Shown piece after piece: positions 8,177 through 14,543 of a DNA stretch of 34,851 nt. Below the pieces are notes generated by a model. The model had not been told where the DNA came from. It saw only the letters and a program-made list of their open reading frames with translations, and made no database searches. Source of the DNA: Pantoea brenneri. Its GTDB lineage: Bacteria; Pseudomonadota; Gammaproteobacteria; Enterobacterales; Enterobacteriaceae. Location of the stretch: positions 1 to 34,851 of the forward strand of contig MIEI01000052.1 in NCBI GenBank assembly GCA_002095305.1, in the 5' to 3' direction. Both the position numbers and the translations under genes were made by a program. Each line of letters opens with the position of its first letter. Position 1 is the stretch's first letter.

Positions 8177-8542
8177 TTAATTTTTTGTCCTGGGCGGGAT
8201 ATGTACCTCACGCTCAAATCCGTTGCCGGTTAAGGCGACATCCGGATCGGCAAAAAAATCGATATTGAAGTAAGTGTCGTCAGTTAAAAGCTCAATCCGA
8301 TGCCAGTATTGCGGCGGGCTGATACCAAACTGCCCGGCGTTAATGGTGACTTCCATTTCGTGGGTTGTCTCATTTTCACTGGCAAAACCAAAATATTTTA
8401 CCGCACCGCACATCACCGATAGCCGGCCATAAACGCCTGCGCGGGTGTTGTGATGGGTTAACAGTGCTTTCGGCACGCTTTCCCGGTTCCAGAAAGGCGT
8501 GGAGCGGGTATGAACAAAATGTTGTGGGATGCTCTGGGTCAT
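8177..8542 (-). CDS. yeaR: YeaR-like DUF1971 protein
   Basis: The 121-residue protein closely resembles E. coli YeaR: IPQHFVHTRSTPFWN, then GVYGRLSVMCGAVKYFGFA, then GQFGISPPQYWHRIE and DDTYFNIDFF. It is a single small cupin-like DUF1971 domain related to the C-terminal part of some TehB proteins. YeaR in E. coli is induced by nitrate and nitric oxide, but its biochemical role is unknown. The ATG at 8542 is chosen because GGAG lies just upstream; the in-frame start at 8563 would overlap the preceding gene. It is the last gene of a three-gene operon, 13 bases after its neighbour's stop, followed by a clear terminator. The promoter upstream of the operon is of sigma-54 type with NorR sites, unlike the NsrR/NarL control known for E. 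coli yeaR. Confidence 0.88.
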   Translation of the reverse strand: MTQSIPQHFVHTRSTPFWNRESVPKALLTHHNTRAGVYGRLSVMCGAVKYFGFASENETTHEMEVTINAGQFGISPPQYWHRIELLTDDTYFNIDFFADPDVALTGNGFEREVHIPPRTKN

Positions 8543-8555
8543 CGTCAATCTCCGG

Positions 8556-8789
8556 TTAGCCAATGATTCCGCCGCGAGTAAGCCAGTTACGGCGTTGTTC
8601 AGCGAGTTCCTGTTTTTCGGTACTGTGTTTAAACACCGCCATCCGCAGGCGCTGTTGCTGGCTATAGCGCTCTTCCCGGCTCAGTTCGGGATCTTCACTC
8701 AGCGCGCACAGCAGCGTATTCATCTCGCGAATGACATTGTTCGCTAAGGCGGCCTCGACCGCCCTGTTCACCTCTTCTCTATGGTTCAT
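8556..8789 (-). CDS. Small hypothetical protein (77 aa) in NorR-type operon
   Basis: This 77-residue, highly charged protein appears mostly alpha-helical, with an N-terminal helix rich in Glu, Asn and Ala, a Pro-Glu-Leu-Ser break near residue 35 and a Gln/Arg/Lys-rich second half ending in LTRGGIIG. It has a single cysteine (residue 28) and no signal or membrane segment. I recognise no family. The ATG at 8789 lies four bases after the stop of the preceding gene, and the GGGGT at the end of that gene can serve as ribosome site, so translational coupling is likely. Its place between the 85-residue gene and the YeaR-like gene, under the same NorR/sigma-54 promoter, is the main clue: I infer a role in the response to nitric oxide. 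Confidence 0.72.
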   Translation of the reverse strand: MNHREEVNRAVEAALANNVIREMNTLLCALSEDPELSREERYSQQQRLRMAVFKHSTEKQELAEQRRNWLTRGGIIG

Positions 8790-8793
8790 GGCA

Positions 8794-9051
8794 TTACCCC
8801 ATATAAGTATTAAGCTGTTGGAGCAGCAGTGCGCCTGCGACGATAAGGGAGACCGGGGTGTAGGGAATATCTAAATCGACCCAGGCTTTGCGTCCGTTAT
8901 ACACCGTTTCGAAATGCAGCCGGTCCGGGGCACTCTGTCGGTAAGTAAACACCGGTCCACGCGGACCGCCGAACGCCGCCCAGCGCAATGAATTGGCGGC
9001 GGTTTCGAGCTGTTCTGTGGTAAGCACATGCGTCGTTTTCAGGTCGGACAT
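8794..9051 (-). CDS. Small hypothetical protein (85 aa), first gene of NorR-type operon
   Basis: I choose the ATG at 9051 because a strong Shine-Dalgarno (AAGGAGC) precedes it and because a longer frame to 9129 would run through the sigma-54 promoter. The 85-residue product has a polar N terminus, a central FGGPRGPVFTYRQS and YNGRKAWVDLDIPYTP region that looks beta-rich, and a hydrophobic stretch (VSLIVAGALLLQQL) near the C terminus that could be a buried helix or weak membrane anchor. It has no cysteine or obvious metal motif. No family is recognised. It is the promoter-proximal gene of an operon with the 77-residue protein and YeaR-like protein, divergent from norR, and is therefore predicted to be induced by nitric oxide through NorR. 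Confidence 0.75.
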   Translation of the reverse strand: MSDLKTTHVLTTEQLETAANSLRWAAFGGPRGPVFTYRQSAPDRLHFETVYNGRKAWVDLDIPYTPVSLIVAGALLLQQLNTYMG

Positions 9052-9087
9052 GGTTCTGCTCCTTAAAAAAGTCTCTGTATGAGACAG

Positions 9088-9104
9088 AGCAAACTTTGTG
9101 CCAT
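9088..9104 (-). promoter_or_regulatory. Sigma-54 promoter of the three-gene operon
   Basis: On the minus strand the sequence reads ATGGCACAAAGTTTGCT, a perfect match to TGGCAC-N5-TTGC with -24 GG and -12 GC exactly ten bases apart. It lies 37 bases upstream of the first start codon (9051) and faces away from norR. Confidence 0.93.
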
Positions 9105-9108
9105 TTTT

Positions 9109-9121
9109 TAAGTGATTGATA
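9109..9121 (-). promoter_or_regulatory. Candidate IHF site of the three-gene operon promoter
   Basis: On the minus strand TATCAATCACTTA matches the IHF consensus WATCAANNNNTTR at every defined position. It starts six bases from the -24 box, the same offset as the candidate site at norV. Confidence 0.65.
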
Positions 9122-9146
9122 TTCCTCATCAGGTCAACGTGATATT

Positions 9147-9199
9147 GTGTTTATAACAACGTAATACATTGTTATTAAGACAACCCGTGTGCAGGTGAC
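9147..9199. promoter_or_regulatory. Three NorR sites between norR and the three-gene operon
   Basis: GT-N7-AC elements lie at 9147-9157 (GTGTTTATAAC), 9171-9181 (GTTATTAAGAC) and 9189-9199 (GTGCAGGTGAC). Their distances from the -24 box (44, 68 and 86 bases) are almost identical to those at norV (44, 68 and 87). The third one overlaps the norR ribosome-binding site, which fits autorepression of norR. Confidence 0.8.
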
Positions 9200-9202
9200 T
9201 AT

Positions 9203-10723
9203 ATGGCTTTATCTGTTGAGACGCTGGCTGGGCTGGCAGTGGATATTCAAAAAGGCGTAAGCGGCCGCGATCGCTTTAGCCAGATGATTAAGAGTATCCA
9301 CGCCGCGCTGCACTGCGACGCTACCGCGCTGTTACGCTATGAAAAACAGCAGTTCAGACCGCTGGCCACCGCTGGCCTGGCACCTGACGTGATGGGACGC
9401 CGGTTTAAACTTGACGCCCATCCCCGGCTTGAGGCGATTGCGCGCGCCGGTGATGTGGTACGTTTCCCGGCCGACAGCACGCTGCCCGATCCCTATGACG
9501 GCCTGATCCCCGAACAGGGTGAATTACATGTGCATGCCTGCGTCGGGATGCCGCTCTTTTCGGGACAGCGGCTGATCGGGGCGCTGACCCTCGACGGCAT
9601 TAACGCTACCCAGTTTGATAATTTTAGCGATGAAGAGCTGCGCGTGCTGGCAAGCCTGACCGCCGGTGCGTTAAATAATGCTCTGCTGATGGAACAGTTA
9701 GAAAAGCCGGCCTCCTCTTTTACCCCGCTGCCCTTCCGGCCTGAAGAGGATCAGGAGATGCAGATCATCGGTGAATCTGCCGCGCTGCTGCATCTGAAAA
9801 AAGAGATCGGCGTGGTTGCGCCCTCTGACCTCAGCGTGCTGATCATGGGCGAAACCGGGACCGGCAAGGAACTCATCGCACAAGCGATCCATCGCCATTC
9901 TCATCGCGCGGCCCGGCCGCTGATCTATCTCAATTGCGCAGCGCTTCCGGAAACCGTAGCGGAAAGTGAGCTTTTTGGTCACGTAAAAGGGGCCTTTACC
10001 GGCGCGATTCACGATCGTCCGGGTAAGTTTGAGCTGGCGGATAAAGGAACCTTATTTCTGGATGAAATTGGCGAACTGTCGCTTTCGCTGCAGGCCAAAC
10101 TGCTACGCGTGCTTCAGTACGGCGACCTGCAGCGGGTCGGCGAGGACAAAGCGCTGACCGTTGATGTACGGATTATCGCTGCGACCAACATGGATATGCG
10201 TAAAGCGGTCACCGAGGGGCGATTCCGGGCGGACCTGTTCCACCGCTTAAGCGTTTTCCCGCTGTTTGTTCCGTCGCTGAATGAGCGCCGCGACGATATC
10301 GTGCTGCTGGCCGGTTACTTCTGCGAGCAATGCCGGATGAAGTTCGGGCTGATGAGCGTGGCCCTGAGTCCGGCGGCCAGCAGCCTGCTTGAAGCGGCGG
10401 ACTGGCCAGGCAACGTTCGCGAACTGGAGCATGCAATTTATCGGGCGGCGGTTATCGCCCAGGCTGAATCGCCAACCGGCGAAGTGATCCTGTTTCCCCA
10501 GCATTTCAGCTTCGAGAATCAGGCGCCGCCTGAGTCACGATTGACCGAATCGGTTAACAGCATGCCAATGATGAGTCTCAACGATGCCACCCGTAAATTC
10601 CAGTATGACTACATCCGCCATGTCTATGAAAATAATGGCAAAGTCTGGGCCAGAGTGGCGCGCCAGCTGGAGCTTGATCCCGGTAACCTTCATCGTCTGG
10701 CCCGCAAGCTGGGCCTGAAATAG
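9203..10723 (+). CDS. norR: NorR, nitric oxide-sensing sigma-54 activator
   Basis: NorR senses NO through a mononuclear iron in its N-terminal GAF domain and then activates sigma-54 promoters by ATP hydrolysis. The 506-residue protein has the GAF domain (about residues 20-165, with [20 protein letters not shown] and [11 protein letters not shown]), a central AAA+ domain with Walker A GETGTGKE, the sigma-54 contact loop GAFTGA, Walker [11 protein letters not shown] and the arginine-finger region FRADLFHRL, and a C-terminal Fis-type helix-turn-helix. Length equals that of E. coli NorR (504). The ATG at 9203 follows an AGGTGA site. In E. coli norR is directly divergent from norVW; here a three-gene operon lies between them. 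Confidence 0.97.
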   Translation: MALSVETLAGLAVDIQKGVSGRDRFSQMIKSIHAALHCDATALLRYEKQQFRPLATAGLAPDVMGRRFKLDAHPRLEAIARAGDVVRFPADSTLPDPYDGLIPEQGELHVHACVGMPLFSGQRLIGALTLDGINATQFDNFSDEELRVLASLTAGALNNALLMEQLEKPASSFTPLPFRPEEDQEMQIIGESAALLHLKKEIGVVAPSDLSVLIMGETGTGKELIAQAIHRHSHRAARPLIYLNCAALPETVAESELFGHVKGAFTGAIHDRPGKFELADKGTLFLDEIGELSLSLQAKLLRVLQYGDLQRVGEDKALTVDVRIIAATNMDMRKAVTEGRFRADLFHRLSVFPLFVPSLNERRDDIVLLAGYFCEQCRMKFGLMSVALSPAASSLLEAADWPGNVRELEHAIYRAAVIAQAESPTGEVILFPQHFSFENQAPPESRLTESVNSMPMMSLNDATRKFQYDYIRHVYENNGKVWARVARQLELDPGNLHRLARKLGLK

Positions 10724-11221
10724 CAATAACGACGGCTGAGTGCCGGCAATTTTCTCACTACGGTATCTGCCAGCGCACCTTGCCATGAAGGCACGCTGGC
10801 ACAGCCATAGCCGCTGCTGCTGTTGTTGTTGTTGTCGTTGTTGCCACTTTTGCCGCGGTTGCCGCTGCTGCTGTCGTTGTTGCCACTTTTGCCGCGGTTG
10901 CCGCTGCTGCTGTTACTGTTGCTGCTGTTGTTGCCACTGCTGTCGCTGTTGCAATACAGCTCCCCGCCTCGCCTCAGCCTGAAAAGTCAGTTTCCCCTGT
11001 TGCTCCGCCGCCTGCTTCAACTCAACGGTAAAACGCGAGGCATGAGGTTGGCCTGATGTCATCGTTTAATGGCTGGCGGGCAACTCACGCCACTGCACGG
11101 TACGCTTTACACTCTTCGCTATACCAGACAGGTCGGCTCGATTCATCCGGCGGGATGCGGCTTTCTGCCCACGGACCGGCTGTCAGCCTGCCTGATCTTC
11201 TGTTGCGGAGCGTTAATCACA
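10724..11221. other. Intergenic stretch with CAG/CAA repeat tract
   Basis: Between norR and the MFS gene, 10811-10952 is made of degenerate CTG/TTG triplets (CAG/CAA on the minus strand). On the minus strand an ATG at 11062 opens a 49-codon frame that turns into a poly-Gln run (LQQRQQWQQQQQQ) and stops at TAA (10913-10915); the same frame continues open beyond the stop, with further Gln-rich sequence, into the antisense of norR. No ribosome site precedes the ATG. Long plus-strand frames here are Cys- or Leu-rich artefacts of the repeat. No gene is supported with confidence. Confidence 0.5.
10834..10911. repeat. Two tandem 39-bp units within a CTG/TTG triplet tract
   Basis: Positions 10834-10872 and 10873-10911 are identical 39-bp copies, each starting GTCGTTGTTGCC and ending GCCGCTGCTGCT. 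They are flanked by degenerate TTG and CTG triplets (10811-10833 and 10912-10952). On the minus strand each unit encodes 13 residues rich in Gln (QQQRQPRQKWQQR-type). The pattern is that of a slippage-prone triplet tract that has undergone a segmental tandem duplication. Confidence 0.9.
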
Positions 11222-12412
11222 ATGAAAAATATCCATCGCCCGGTGCTGATACTGGCTGGCTCCCAGGCGATATTTCAGACCATTTCTATCCTGACAATGA
11301 CGATTGGCGGTCTGGCCGGTGACCTGCTGGCCCCTTCGCCCGCCCTGATCACCTTGCCGTTGTCGATGGCCAGCCTCGGCACCGCTCTTGTCATGTTTCC
11401 GGCGTCATTGTGGATGAGCAAAGTCGGCAGAAAAACCGGCTTTATCAGCGGTGCGCTGAGCGGAATTGTTGCCGCCGCCGTTTCAATGACAGCAATGGCA
11501 CTGCACTCTTTTCTGCTGCTGTGTCTGGGCATGTTTTTCCTCGGCGTTTATCAGGCTTTCGCACAGTTTTACCGCTTTGCGGCAAGCGAAGCGGCGCTGC
11601 CCGCGTTACGGGCGAAAGCGATTTCGCTGGTGCTGGCCGGTGGCGTCGTCGCCGCCCTGCTGGGGCCGCTGCTGGCGCGCAGTGGCAGCGCCCTGTTCGC
11701 GATCCCTTACCTCGGCTCGTTTCTTTTTATGGGGATTATGGCGTTACTCGGCGTGGTGGTGCTTTCCGGTCTGCAGATGCCGCCGCCGCAGAGCGCCGTG
11801 CCGGATCCGGTCGCAGCCCGGCCGTGGAAAACCGTGCTGTCCCAGCCCGCGTATCTGGTGGCACTTTTCTCCGCCGCCTCCGGATTCGGCATTATGGTAC
11901 TTGCGATGACGGCGACGCCAATTGCAATGCATCATCATGCGTTTGACCTTAGCCAGAGCGCTGAAGTGATCCAGCTGCACGTGCTGGGTATGTTTCTGCC
12001 CTCCTTCTTTACCGGCAAACTGATTGCGCGCTTTGGTGTGATTAGCATCATGCTGACCGGCGTCCTGCTTATGCTGGGTTACATTGGGCTGGCCTGTATC
12101 GGGGTCAGCTGGGGAGGATTTGCCGGTGCGTTAATCCTGGTCGGCACCGGCTGGAACTTTCTCTACATCGGCGGAACCACCCTGCTTGCGACGACCTATA
12201 CCACCAGTGAAAAAGGGGTGGCGCAGGCGGTCAACGACATGAGCGTGTTTATCTTCTCTCTTATTTGTTCACTGAGTGCCGGATCGCTGCTCAGTCTGTA
12301 CGGCTGGAAAACCATGAACCTGCTGTTATTGCCGTGGGTGCTGCTGCTTGCGCTGCCGCTGCTGTGGCTGGCCTGGCATCAGAAACGGCTGACGGCTGCA
12401 ACTACGTCATAA
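11222..12412 (+). CDS. MFS transporter
   Basis: The 396-residue protein is a 12-helix major facilitator. I start at the ATG at 11222 (MKNIHRPVLILAGSQ), preceded by GGAG; upstream in-frame codons to 11069 encode a non-hydrophobic stretch unlike MFS N termini. The loop between helices 2 and 3 carries the MFS motif A variant (SKVGRKTGF), and a second half begins after the PVAARPWKTVLSQPAYLVAL linker with its own degenerate copy (TGKLIARFG). The membrane segments are continuous with no frameshift. The family resembles poorly characterised drug or metabolite exporters; no substrate can be assigned from sequence. It is apparently monocistronic, sharing orientation with norR but separated by nearly 500 bases containing the triplet repeat. 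Confidence 0.85.
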   Translation: MKNIHRPVLILAGSQAIFQTISILTMTIGGLAGDLLAPSPALITLPLSMASLGTALVMFPASLWMSKVGRKTGFISGALSGIVAAAVSMTAMALHSFLLLCLGMFFLGVYQAFAQFYRFAASEAALPALRAKAISLVLAGGVVAALLGPLLARSGSALFAIPYLGSFLFMGIMALLGVVVLSGLQMPPPQSAVPDPVAARPWKTVLSQPAYLVALFSAASGFGIMVLAMTATPIAMHHHAFDLSQSAEVIQLHVLGMFLPSFFTGKLIARFGVISIMLTGVLLMLGYIGLACIGVSWGGFAGALILVGTGWNFLYIGGTTLLATTYTTSEKGVAQAVNDMSVFIFSLICSLSAGSLLSLYGWKTMNLLLLPWVLLLALPLLWLAWHQKRLTAATTS

Positions 12413-12633
12413 TATGACAATGGATGAACGCGCCATTCAGCCGGCCGCAGGGGTAAGCGACCAGCAGCCCGCAGGCTGGCTGAGGCCACCGAGTAACGCG
12501 TTACGCCTGCCCGATCAATGAGCAGGTAATGTGATCGGGTCGCCGATAAGGATATTCATAACGCAGATGATCGTGATATGGCTGACTGACGATAACACCA
12601 CGCTCTTCCTTCCCTGTTAATAAAGGATCCACC

Positions 12634-13137
12634 ATGAAAAATGCCCTGATCGTGATTGATATTCAGAATGACTACTTCCCCGGCGGGGCCTTTCCGCTTG
12701 AAGCAGCAGATGAGGCGTGTAAGGCGGCCGTTAAAGCGATTAACGACGCGCAGCAAAAAGGATGGCTGATTGTCGGCGTTCAGCATATCGCCACCGCTGA
12801 GGCACCTTTTTTCCGCCCGGAGAGCGAAGGCGCAGCGTTTCATCCGGATATTGCTGCGGCGCTGGGCAATGCGCCGGTGGTGGTTAAGGCTGAAGCGGAC
12901 AGCTTTTTTAACACGAATCTCGAACCGTTACTCAGCGAGCACGGTATTACCGATATCTATCTCACCGGCATGATGACGCAGCACTGTGTCACGCATACGG
13001 CGCTTTCTCCCCAAAGCCAGCCAATGAAAGTCCACATTATCGCTGCGGGTTGCGCAGCACCGACCCGTGCGCTGAGCGATCTCGCCCTCTCCGGCCTGCG
13101 GGTGCGCTGTAGCGTGGAACAGGCAATCCTGAACTAA
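12634..13137 (+). CDS. Isochorismatase-family cysteine hydrolase
   Basis: The 167-residue protein shows the catalytic triad of the cysteine hydrolase (isochorismatase-like) superfamily: Asp9 in LIVIDIQNDYF, Lys85 in VVVKAEADSF and the nucleophile Cys118 in GMMTQHCVTHTA, where the preceding cis-peptide region also matches. Members include nicotinamidase, ureidoacrylate hydrolase and uncharacterised amidases; sequence alone does not settle the substrate. A good ribosome site (AAAGGA) precedes the ATG. A terminator follows at 13252. The nearest convergent gene is a RidA protein; ureidoacrylate hydrolase and RidA proteins occur together in the Rut pathway, but the other Rut genes are absent, so I do not infer that pathway here. 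Confidence 0.87.
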   Translation: MKNALIVIDIQNDYFPGGAFPLEAADEACKAAVKAINDAQQKGWLIVGVQHIATAEAPFFRPESEGAAFHPDIAAALGNAPVVVKAEADSFFNTNLEPLLSEHGITDIYLTGMMTQHCVTHTALSPQSQPMKVHIIAAGCAAPTRALSDLALSGLRVRCSVEQAILN

Positions 13138-13251
13138 GCGGCGCCCTTTACCGCCTGCAGAGGCCGGTAAGGGTGATCGTCGCGGCGCGTCATAAGCCCC
13201 GATATCGCACCGATCAGACTGCCGGCTTTGTCGTAGCCGGCTTTATCTCTC

Positions 13252-13272
13252 CCGCTGAAGCGGCCTCTTTTT
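13252..13272 (+). terminator. Terminator after the cysteine hydrolase gene
   Basis: CCGC (13252-13255), a TGAA tetraloop and GCGG (13260-13263) are followed by CCTCTTTTT. The stem is short but GC-only with a stable-type loop. It lies between the two convergent genes, about 115 bases after the hydrolase stop. Confidence 0.6.
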
Positions 13273-13293
13273 ACAACAGTTCGGCGGGCTGAC

Positions 13294-13701
13294 TCAGTGG
13301 TTATCCACCGCTTCAGGTACCCGCGCAATCACTTTGATTTCAAAATCAAAGCCCGCCAGCCAGTTGACGCCGACCGCCGTCCAGTTCGGGTAAGGCGCCT
13401 GCCGCCATATTTCATTTTTAATCGCCAGCACCGTGGCGAACTGGTTTTCCGGATCGGTATGAAATGTGGTGACGTCTATCAGATCATCCAGCGTACAGCC
13501 CGCTGCGGCCAGCGTGGCTTGCAGGTTACGAAACGCCAGTCGGACCTGCTCAGCCAGTTCAGGTTCAACCGAACCGTCGGCACGACTGCCAACCTGTCCG
13601 GAAACAAACAGCAAATCACCGGATTTAATCGCCGCAGAATAGCCATGCTTTTCGTATAGCGCATGACGCCCTGCCGGGAAAATCACTTCACGCTGCATCA
13701 T
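13294..13701 (-). CDS. RidA/YjgF/YER057c-family protein
   Basis: The 135-residue protein has the Rid fold, with the conserved segments SGDLLFVSGQVGSRADG, LAFRNLQATLAAAGCTLDDLIDVTTFH and the C-terminal FEIKVIARVP. True RidA enzymes hydrolyse reactive enamine/imine intermediates and carry an Arg near residue 105; here the corresponding region reads PNWTAVGVNWLAG without an obvious Arg, so it may belong to a Rid subfamily lacking the imine deaminase activity. The start at 13701 follows AAGGCG; the second ATG at 13698 is equally possible. It is divergent from the tetR gene, and three ATACG-N3-CGTAT operators lie in the shared intergenic region, so it is the likely target of that repressor. Confidence 0.85.
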   Translation of the reverse strand: MMQREVIFPAGRHALYEKHGYSAAIKSGDLLFVSGQVGSRADGSVEPELAEQVRLAFRNLQATLAAAGCTLDDLIDVTTFHTDPENQFATVLAIKNEIWRQAPYPNWTAVGVNWLAGFDFEIKVIARVPEAVDNH

Positions 13702-13760
13702 AAAATCGCCTTATTGTGGATTGACGTGACGGCGCATGGAAAACCACGCCCCCGATTCAG

Positions 13761-13824
13761 ATACGAACCGTATATGAATAAATCATGCATACGCCTCGTA
13801 TGTCAATTAATATACGCAGCGTAT
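13761..13824. promoter_or_regulatory. Three TetR-type operators between ridA-like and tetR genes
   Basis: Perfect 13-bp palindromes of the form ATACG-N3-CGTAT lie at 13761-13773, 13789-13801 and 13812-13824. Their start-to-start distances are 28 and 23 bases. They fill the divergent promoter region and end 16 bases before the tetR start codon. Three copies of the same symmetric element next to a tetR gene strongly suggest its binding sites. Confidence 0.88.
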
Positions 13825-13840
13825 CAACGAGGGAGGAAAT

Positions 13841-14434
13841 ATGGCTGCAGGTCGTCGTGCTGAAACAATGAAAGAGAATCGCAGTAAACTGATCTTTGCT
13901 GCCCGCAAGGCCTTTGCCGAGCGGGGATTCGCCGAGGCATCGATGGATGACCTGACGGCCAGCGTCGGGCTTACCCGGGGGGCGCTGTACCACAATTTTG
14001 GCGATAAAAAAGGCTTACTGGCTGCGGTAGTGGCGCAGGTGGACAGCGAGATAGCGCTGCGTGCCAGAGACGTTGCCGCCGCCGCTGATACCGCATGGGA
14101 AAAGCTGATGCTGGAGGGGGCCGCGTACATTGAAATGGCGCTCGACCCGGAAGTGCAGCGTATCGTATTGCTTGATGGGCCGGCCTTTCTTGGCGATCCC
14201 ACCCGCTGGCCCAGCCAGAATGCCTGCCTGGAAGCCACCCGCAGCGCCTTAGCGCAAATGGCGGCGAGCGGCACGCTCAGGCCGGTCGATGTGGAAGCTG
14301 CGGCACGCCTGCTCAACGGCAGCGCATTTAATGCTGCGCTCTGGGTGGCAGCCAGCGATAACCCCAGACAAACGCTGCCCAAAGCAATTGAGGCGTTCAG
14401 GCTGCTGGCAGGTGGATTGCTGTCGGCAGGTTAA
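13841..14434 (+). CDS. TetR/AcrR-family transcriptional repressor
   Basis: The 197-residue protein has an N-terminal TetR helix-turn-helix (about residues 14-60: LIFAARKAFAERGFAEASMD, then LTASVGLTRGALYHNFGDKK, with the typical YxHF recognition-helix ending) and a helical C-terminal ligand domain. A strong GGGAGGA ribosome site precedes the ATG. It is divergent from the RidA-family gene and close to three ATACG-N3-CGTAT palindromes, so autoregulation and control of ridA are likely. It converges with the LLM monooxygenase gene, leaving 109 bases between them; whether it also affects that cluster cannot be told. The inducer is unknown. Confidence 0.9.
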   Translation: MAAGRRAETMKENRSKLIFAARKAFAERGFAEASMDDLTASVGLTRGALYHNFGDKKGLLAAVVAQVDSEIALRARDVAAAADTAWEKLMLEGAAYIEMALDPEVQRIVLLDGPAFLGDPTRWPSQNACLEATRSALAQMAASGTLRPVDVEAAARLLNGSAFNAALWVAASDNPRQTLPKAIEAFRLLAGGLLSAG

Positions 14435-14543
14435 GGCCGGTTCCGAAACAGACCGGCGACCTGAGCCGCCGGGTTTAACTGTTTTCCCGATGATCCGGCG
14501 GAGTGGATAGCACCTCGCCAGCGTAACCGATCGATCCTTGCCG

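Noticed and set aside
9073..9089. CTCTGT/ACAGAG hairpin upstream of the 85-residue gene as an mRNA leader element
   Set aside because: It spans the -12 box to the expected transcription start, so most of it would not be in the RNA. A DNA operator role is possible but unsupported.
9133..9143. GTCAACGTGAT considered as a NorR site
   Set aside because: It ends in AT instead of AC, and the set 9147, 9171 and 9189 reproduces the norV geometry without it.
10834..10911. Tandem 39-bp units considered as a CRISPR fragment
   Set aside because: The units are directly adjacent with no spacers, and are made of degenerate triplets.
10740..11056. Cys-rich and Leu-rich plus-strand open frames across the triplet tract, and Ser/Gly/Asn-rich or Ala/Thr-rich readings of the minus strand
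   Set aside because: They are alternative readings of the CTG/TTG repeat, lack ribosome sites and have no family resemblance. The Ala/Thr-rich reading also does not connect in frame to the ATG at 11062.
13134..13328. 64-codon minus-strand frame beginning inside the RidA gene
   Set aside because: Overlaps the RidA 3' end, has no good ribosome site, and its region also contains a plus-strand terminator.
12634..13701. A pyrimidine-degradation (Rut-like) unit from the cysteine hydrolase plus RidA protein
   Set aside because: The genes are convergent, separated by a terminator, and no RutA, RutD, RutE or RutF homologue is present.
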